Shown here: piece by piece, positions 58,259 to 64,000 of the stretch
Layout of the letters: each line of letters starts with the position of its first letter
Position numbering within the stretch: position 1 is the stretch's first letter
NCBI GenBank assembly: GCA_958299035.1
Contig: CATQJL010000316.1
Coordinates: forward strand, 17,089,676-17,153,675
DNA length: 64,000 bases
From: Cylicocyclus nassatus
Lineage: Eukaryota > Nematoda > Chromadorea > Rhabditida > Strongylidae
Direction: 5' to 3'
The notes under the pieces: generated by a model
Told to the model about the DNA's origin: nothing
Seen by the model: the letters and a program-made list of their open reading frames with translations, nothing else
Databases searched by the model: none
Program-made: the position numbers and the translations under genes

Positions 58259-59743
58259 TAGAACCGCTCTGTTCTAACACATGATTCACATGGATTTTTT
58301 CTGGTTCTTACGTTGCTTCAATATCGCATGATAGCGTAATATGAGACATTCTTTCCCTTCAAACCAACAGTAATGAACAAGTTCTAAAACCCGAGTATTC
58401 TGGTGTTACAATCTCTGCAAAACTAAACACTTTTGAAGAAATGATAGCAAAAAAAAAGTTGCATTAGTTTAGAAAGGTTTGGCCCCACCTGCTGGCTATG
58501 AAAGCTTTACCAGAAGTCTCGAAAACTTTTGAAAGTTAGCGGCTTTTCTACATGGTAAAAATGAAGCCGGTTATCCCTCTGTACTCTCTCGACTAATTAC
58601 ATTGATATTGTGGCACTTCTGGGAACAGCAAAAAATTCTGCATTGAATCCAACTTAAATCGTTTGTTTATTTTCATTCTACCGCGTTTACCGGTGGATAG
58701 AGATTGACGAAACTTTTGCACCGACCTAATATTTACGAATCTGCCAGTCTTTTCATGTTTGACTTCAAGCAACACTTTTGAATTCAGGATGATTAAACTG
58801 AACAAACAATGAAATTAATTCATACAGCTTCTTCGAAATGTTTTTATTTTTTGAAACATCATAAACCCAAATTTGTGCTTTTTGGTGTCCATTTGGTAAT
58901 AGAAATTGCCCCTTTTGACAAAAATCCGCCTCACTTGCCGTAACGGTTACTCGTCAATTCGTTGGCTGCATAGACTGGACGTCACTGCGGAGTCGCGCCG
59001 CGAGGTAAAATGCTAGCCCCAGTAAGTTTGCTCTATACAAGTTGTGCTCTCGCACAATTTAGCCGCGCCGCACGCATTCCACGGCGTTTGGGCTGTTCAT
59101 GCGTTTAAAGAGTCGATAATATATTCTCCGCTTTAAGATGAACATTAGAACTTTCCACTCCGCAGAATTTTTTGTGCGCGAGTACTTACATGTTTATTAC
59201 ACAATTGACCGAGATACAGGTAATCATGAGAAAAATGCATAGAAAAACTAGACTGATCCAGAAAGTAACAAAATTTCTTCGGCACTCAAATTTGCTTCTC
59301 CATAATGGCTAAAAAAGTTGAAGAGAAGCAGGGGCTTAGCACTGGGCCCGTATGCAGGTCGTTTTGAAATGCTTGTGTTTTGACACAACGGTTATGCATA
59401 TGCATGTGCAGAACAATAAACAATGTAACAGAGCAATTCTGTAATCACAATATGGGTTTGTTTAGAAATATATTCACATCGATTTATATCACATCTCAAT
59501 TTGATGCCATATCAATTTAAGGAACTAGGCAAATAAAATCTCCCCACTACCAACCTTCGCTAACATCTTCGGTGAAGCCGGTTTGGAAAAAAGACTCGTA
59601 GCTCCGCGCCCCGCCCTGCCGCCCCCACGCTCTTCCATATGCAAATAGATTCTTGTAAACAAAAATGTCCTCATCTTCCTTGATCAAAGCAACACTGAAA
59701 AAAAAGTAGCATACGGACAATTAAATACCAATAATTTTTACAG
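58259..59743. other. Intronic stretch upstream of exon F
   Basis: The right half of a TTAGGTCGGTGCAAA-type element ends at about 58728. The rest is unassigned. A splice-flanked open stretch at 59164-59218 (acceptor CCACTCCGCAG, donor GTAATC) does not match M13 and is not needed to keep frame. Confidence 0.4.
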
Positions 59744-59826
59744 TTCTTCTGTGCTCCCAGAAAGATAGTGACCAAACAGATGTTTATAGACGATCAATTC
59801 GAAAAACATTCTCCAAACAAACTGCG
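59744..59826 (+). CDS. M13 metallopeptidase exon F (HSPxxxR segment)
   Basis: An 83-nt exon between an AATTTTTACAG acceptor and a GTAAGC donor. It reads FFCAPRKIVTKQMFID followed by DQFEKHSPNKL, then CG of a split codon that will be Arg. In neprilysins the QLFFxxFAQxWC segment leads, after about 17 residues, to D-x-H-S-P-x-x-x-R. That His stabilises the transition state and the Arg assists substrate binding; both are kept with the correct H-to-R spacing of six. It follows exon E in phase 0 (ASAQ joins FFC). The invariant Trp before Cys is replaced by Phe. It implies one more short exon encoding the conserved tail (usually ending C-x-x-W), not convincingly present in the window. Confidence 0.83.
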
Positions 59827-60109
59827 GTAAGCACTTTCGTTACGCTCTCTTATTTTGTGACGTATTAGAATGAGATAAGCACTTCCAGCTTGTCGTGGTC
59901 AGCACAGAAACCAAAAAGTTAACCTAGAACAAGAGAAAACCAATTATTTGCTCTCCAGCACTCTGCAAATATGCATTGAACGCTTCCTACTACTTTATCA
60001 CTTAAAAGGTAGTAAATGCGCGAAAAACTAGGCAAACACTTGCGCAGGTCGACCAGCCGGCAGGCTCTGCTTAAATATACCCAAATTGAAATTTATGAAG
60101 GCACGTGGT

Positions 60110-60480
60110 GGATCAGGCAAATTTGCCCTCCCCCCCCCCCCGAAAATGGGTCGCGAAATTTTTGGAACTTACCTACATTGGCTACGAATATGTGCAAATG
60201 ACTTGTTTATTTTTGTGAATAATTAAAATAATTTTTAAAATTTTTCAGAAATTCAAAACCTTGTAAAGAAATTCTTTCGGGGGCATGGCGACAGCTACGC
60301 CGCTTTTTTCCAGATTTTAGGGGCTGTGGGCCAGCAAAAATTTTGAGATGCACCCCAGAAAATTTTTCGGAGTGCGCAGCTGACTCCGCGCACCTTTATT
60401 TCAAAAAAAAATTTTTTTGCTCCCCCCACTGACCAAAATCCTGCAAGATTGCGGTCAGCTGGGACCGCCACTTGTCGTAG
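60110..60480. mobile_element. Degenerate hAT-like copy
   Basis: Shares the C-run and GGGTCGCGAAATTTTTGGAA block, the ATGTGCAAATGACTTGTTTA block and an inner CTTTCGGGGGC motif with 19209-19581. Termini are too eroded to show a target duplication. Confidence 0.6.
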
Positions 60481-60593
60481 GATATCAAGTCAAAAGCTTA
60501 GTTTTTTACTTTCGGCATTTTTTAAATGCTTTGCCAGCTAAACCAAATAAGCTGTACACTGACACTACACTAACAAATCGCATAAATCGAGCA

Positions 60594-60713
60594 ATCGAAC
60601 GACGAGTGTCGCATGCGATTTCTCCATTTCCTAAGAGTGCCTTTGGCAGAGATGTGTACCGGTGCAGTAAAGTTCAGTTACCTTTCAGGCTTAATCCCTT
60701 ATTTTTGACTTGA
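60594..60713 (+). CDS. Weak candidate for the last M13 exon or its remnant
   Basis: The reading RVSHAISPFPKSAF then YRCSK resembles the C-terminal R-V-x-x-[AV]-[IL]-x-x-x-x-x-F-x-x-A-F-x-C of M13 enzymes, in the right place 770 bp after exon F. However, no acceptor gives the phase needed by exon F in this frame. The C-x-x-W terminus is absent, and the frame ends in TGA at 60711-60713. Either the true last exon is beyond the window or this is a decayed one. Confidence 0.22.
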   Translation: MERRVSHAISPFPKSAFGRDVYRCSKVQLPFRLNPLFLT

Positions 60714-61032
60714 ATGTATTTACTTATACTCAAAATGACCCATTGAATGTTTTTTTGCGGAAACAACATGGCCTTTTTCAAGTCAATAATTCTGACGGAC
60801 ATAATCATCTGAATTTTTGAGTTCAAAAATTGCTTGACATGCTCATAGCAAACATAGCACTTGCTGACACGGTGAAGTCTCTTTTATGCTGATGACAGAA
60901 ATCACAGGCTTTTTCGCCATGCGCGAATTCACGGACGAAAACGAGATTTGATAAAATTTGACAACTAATCGATCATTACGGGGAAAAAAGTACATATATT
61001 CATGGTCGAATGAGAAAATATTGTTGCGGGAA
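60714..61032. other. Unassigned stretch
   Basis: No gene or repeat end recognised. Confidence 0.35.
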
Positions 61033-61262
61033 CAGGGCTCGGCATAGATGGCTACTAGAATCGTTTTTGGAACAAACGGCGAAGAGAAAATCTTTTTGTG
61101 GCCGAAAATAAACGAAAATTGCGACTTTTCAGTCGACGTTTCGTTTTTTGAGAATTTTTTACGTTTAGAGGTTAGGATCAAAGAGGACTTCGTAAAATTT
61201 AGCAAAATTCAAAAGGGAATTCGATTTTTGCATTTCTGACAGCCACATCGTGCTGAGCCCTG
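61033..61262. mobile_element. hAT-like MITE, 230 bp
   Basis: CAGGGCTCGGCA at the left, TGCTGAGCCCTG at the right, and an exact 8-bp target duplication TGCGGGAA on both sides (61025-61032 and 61263-61270). Similar CAGGGCTCGGCA ends occur at 16243 and 18234. Confidence 0.88.
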
Positions 61263-63800
61263 TGCGGGAAACGAAGACCAGGAAGAAGGGCGAACGACAA
61301 CGTAGCGACCGTCATCATGTGGTAAAGAGTTCTACTGCGAAACGTTGGAAACCTTCGCTTTGTGTCCCCCATTCGTCCATCTTCTCGATTTGCATGAGAT
61401 CTTGTCACTCCGACTAGCCATCCTACGACTACGAACTTCACGTCAGAAGTTTACCAGTATCATCAACTGCTGCTCACCAACATCAGCAGCTGACGATTCA
61501 GAATGAGATACTTTTTACGAAGACGTGGAGCAGGTCATCCGCAACGAAAACCCCTTTCACAAGCGTAGCGGCGACTTCAAAGCTAAAAGCAAGATGCTAG
61601 AAAAGGAAAGCTTGGGTATGTGCTTCGGAACGTAAACGGAAGCCGTCTTGTTGGGCTTCTCTCTGCCGCACGATTTGGAAATCCATCTTTATGAAAAAGA
61701 AAATCGTCGGTGGACAGGGGAATTGTCCAACGGAATGAGTCACGCCGAGATCGACCACACTCTCACCAACCGAATCTGGAATTTGGATGTATCTTTGGTT
61801 TCATCCTCCTGCAGTCGGGAACTGAAAGGTCTGCCACAGTGCTGCAAGAAGGGAAAATCTGTTATGACGGTAACAGGCTGAAAGAGCTGTCAAGTTATGA
61901 CAGGACCATCGAGGAGATTCAACGTACGACTACGACGACTTCTGAAAGCATTGCCTGCGGAACCTGCGGAAAGTGCGCCCAAATGACTTCTGAGAAGAAT
62001 TTCTCGAAAGAAGATTTTTGAGACAGAATCCGAAAGCAACCCATCTCGACGACTGATAGCCAACGCCAGTTGCAACATAGCTTCGCCGGAGAATCTCGGA
62101 AAGTACAAGCAAACCAACCCAAAGCAGCCGAAAGAGAACGAAGTCTTAAAAAGTGCCGAGAAGACCTCTGTGAATAATCACGTACCGCTGGCTGCGCTGT
62201 CGAGAAGGGACTTCGACTTAATCCGATACAAAATCAGATTAAACTAAATTAACGGAACTTCTACCTCAACTTCATTGCCCATCCGTGTCAATGCCCGTTG
62301 TTCTACCACCAAGAATTCCATCTGCTAAAGTGCGTAACCATGATACAGACCATGACTACGGCTCCAGGATCAGATTATTTTTTCGTCGAATTTCTGCAAG
62401 CCGGAGAACAACGTCTACGCGAGAAAGCGTCGCATTCTACATTTTGCTTTCAGAAAGAAAAGCCTCCGACCAGTAGAGAACATCAAGAACCGTCCTCCTC
62501 GAACGGGAAAATCTCGAAACTATCGTCCAGCGCGCCTGCTGATTGTGTCTGTACAGGCTTTTCACAACGATTATCCTCGCTCCATATCTGGGACATTGGA
62601 TAGCGCAGCTCCAAACAAGCTGGATGACGCAAACGATTATGATGGATTACATACAGACAGTTTCAAAGGACATATTAGGTCGTTCCGAAAGCAATGTCGC
62701 TTTTTTCAAACAAACACCAAATTTCATGGAATCAAGATTTTCGAGAGATCTTATGAGTATTCGATGCAGCACTTCATCCTCTTTCAAATGGTTGTAATTA
62801 CGCTGCATAATAGTTAGTGAGTTTTCGAAAAATTACCAGAATCTGCGCCTCAAGCGTTTTGCCATGGTCAAGTTCGGCTGTTTTTCTATATTGCACCTAT
62901 TCTCCAAAGAAGCGCAAGTGACAGGTAGATAGAGTAAGCCCTACGCAAAACACAGTAATTCTTTTGTTTGCCTTAGCTTGCTTCTTAGAGTTTCTGGAAA
63001 CAATTTTTCAATGCCATCAAGTTCCATATTTGGTCAACTAAACCTCACAGAACAACAACCGGCAAGCAACTCGGGTGTCATTTTACGCAGCTTTTCCTCC
63101 TCTTTTTATCAGTTGTTCTTTTTTCCAATTCCTCAGGTTTTCCGGAATAAAATCATCAGAAATCAGGTTTTCCAGGCTCCTCAGGCTGTACCCGGAATTT
63201 ACAAAAGTTGCTAATCTGAGGCGGTGAATGTTCATTTAATTTGTAAAATTAGTGTCAAACCACATTCCATCCTTGTAAGTTTCGAAATCCAAACATTTAG
63301 TGGTGTTTGATGCATTTGTGTTTGAGACGAGCTTGCTAAAATTCGGTGGTTCCATCAAAAAATCCATACAAAAATTATGACGAGCTATAGAAAGTAGAAA
63401 AAAGCTGTGCTGTTTCCTGTAGGGTTTGCTCTATGCATCCAATACTTAGACTCCTTCCAAAGTTGCTAAAGAAATTTAGAAAAATTGTAAAACTTGGCCT
63501 TTTTAAAAAGCATGGGTCGCAGATTTTGATAATTTTTCGAGAGCTCGATGAATGTTATGCAATAACATCACAACTCTTGGAAAGAGGATGAAATGCTGCA
63601 TCGAATGCTTTAAAGATCTCTTGAGAATCTTGAATTCATGAGATGTGGCGTTCATTTGAAAAAAGCGACGTTACTTTCGGGACGACTTTAGATGTCTGTC
63701 GAGAGTACCGACGTTTTTCGTCCTTACCTTTGTACTACTAGAAAGAATCAAACAGCTTTACTAATGCCATCCTGTCAGCGCTATCGGATTGCGAATAGAT
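61263..63800 (+). pseudogene. Decayed non-LTR retrotransposon (rhabditid LINE type), plus strand, split
   Basis: Read in shifting frames: an endonuclease region from about 61300, with a GDF-equivalent area near 61560; RRWTGELSNGMSHAEIDH and LTNRIWNLDVSLV at 61710-61800; a basic linker at 61900-62200; and the RT start near 62340 (TTAPGSD). RP-type and QAG-equivalent motifs lie at 62500-62640. The frame continues HIQTVSK-like up to the element at 62675 and resumes after it at 63691 with VCREYRR and TNAILSAL. Numerous stops and shifts; inactive. Same broad family as 34420-39010. The catalytic YADD region is not reached clearly before similarity fades. Confidence 0.75.
62675..63688. mobile_element. 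Mariner-like palindrome, 1,014 bp, nested in the LINE
   Basis: Ends TTAGGTCGTTCCGAAAGCAA and TTACTTTCGGGACGACTT, flanked by TA. Inner AAATTTCATGGAATCAAGAT and TCGAGAGATCTTATGAG blocks recur inverted near the right end. LINE homology continues on either side. Confidence 0.85.
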
Positions 63801-64000
63801 CAGAAGAAGACTTACTTTGCGAGAAACGCCCTTTGCGGAAACCCAGAAATGGAATTGGAAGGCACCCCTATTTTTATTTCATTTTATTGTAATACACTCT
63901 GGGTGTGCCGTTAGTAAAATTCAAACACTAATAGTAAACTCAAACGACAGCCAACTAGTCTCAATGAAAAACAATAAAACATTATTTCCGATGAAAGGCT
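63801..64000. other. Window end, unassigned
   Basis: Short frame 63692-63892 is LINE-derived in its first part. Nothing further recognised. Confidence 0.3.

Noticed and set aside
59164..59218. Splice-flanked 54-nt open stretch
   Set aside because: Not M13-like; exon E already joins exon F in frame.

Overview
The window is eukaryotic and most likely from a nematode, possibly a strongylid-type parasite. The evidence is: (i) small exons with TTTTCAG or TTGCAG acceptors and one 63-nt intron; (ii) a phlebovirus-G2-like env remnant of the kind carried by nematode LTR retroelements; (iii) degraded non-LTR retrotransposons whose endonuclease and RT motifs resemble hookworm and other rhabditid LINEs. 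The species call is inference. There are no prokaryotic operons, rRNAs or CRISPR arrays. || Main result: one host gene on the + strand runs through almost the whole window. Six short, phase-compatible exons (1822-1873, 8865-8932, 17837-17946, 18010-18093, 33580-33678, 59744-59826) encode consecutive segments of the catalytic half of an M13 (neprilysin/ECE-type) zinc metallopeptidase. They cover the LQSPLY segment, the HEMMH zinc motif, the ENFAD zinc-ligand motif, the QLFF segment and the HSPxxxR segment. Introns are about 7.0, 8.9, 0.06, 15.5 and 26.1 kb. The N-terminal exons lie left of the window. The last exon is either a weak candidate near 60.6 kb or beyond the right edge. || Nearly everything else is transposon sequence inside those introns. 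1-1.07 kb: broken env-like remnant. 3.2-8.8 kb: a 5.5-kb giant inverted repeat containing nested MITEs, a TG/TCTG repeat family and a 160-bp tandem duplication. 8.0-15.1 kb: palindromic TA-flanked (Tc1/mariner-like) non-autonomous elements. 18.1-22.6 kb: hAT-like elements with perfect 8-bp target duplications, a palindrome with a tRNA-like sequence in each arm, and two MITEs flanked by TTA or TAA. 22.7-31.8 kb: another giant inverted repeat, enclosing an apparently intact two-ORF CR1/Jockey-type LINE on the - strand. 34.4-39.0 kb: a decayed second LINE split by a second tRNA-like palindrome. 39.5-41.3 kb: two mariner-like elements. 42.6-45.9 kb: a mosaic of repeat-family copies, a 489-bp tandem repeat and MITEs. 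47.2-51.7 kb: a palindromic element split by a head-to-head pair of Penelope-like elements (RT plus GIY-YIG, with hammerhead-like motifs at both outer ends). 52.5-58.7 kb: more TA-flanked palindromes. 61.0-64.0 kb: a decayed + strand LINE containing a nested mariner-like element. || The strongest leads are the single-gene interpretation of the exons, the LINE whose ORF2 lacks an ATG and sits in the -1 frame at the ORF1 stop, the paired Penelope elements with ribozyme-like ends, and the many long inverted repeats within one transcription unit.
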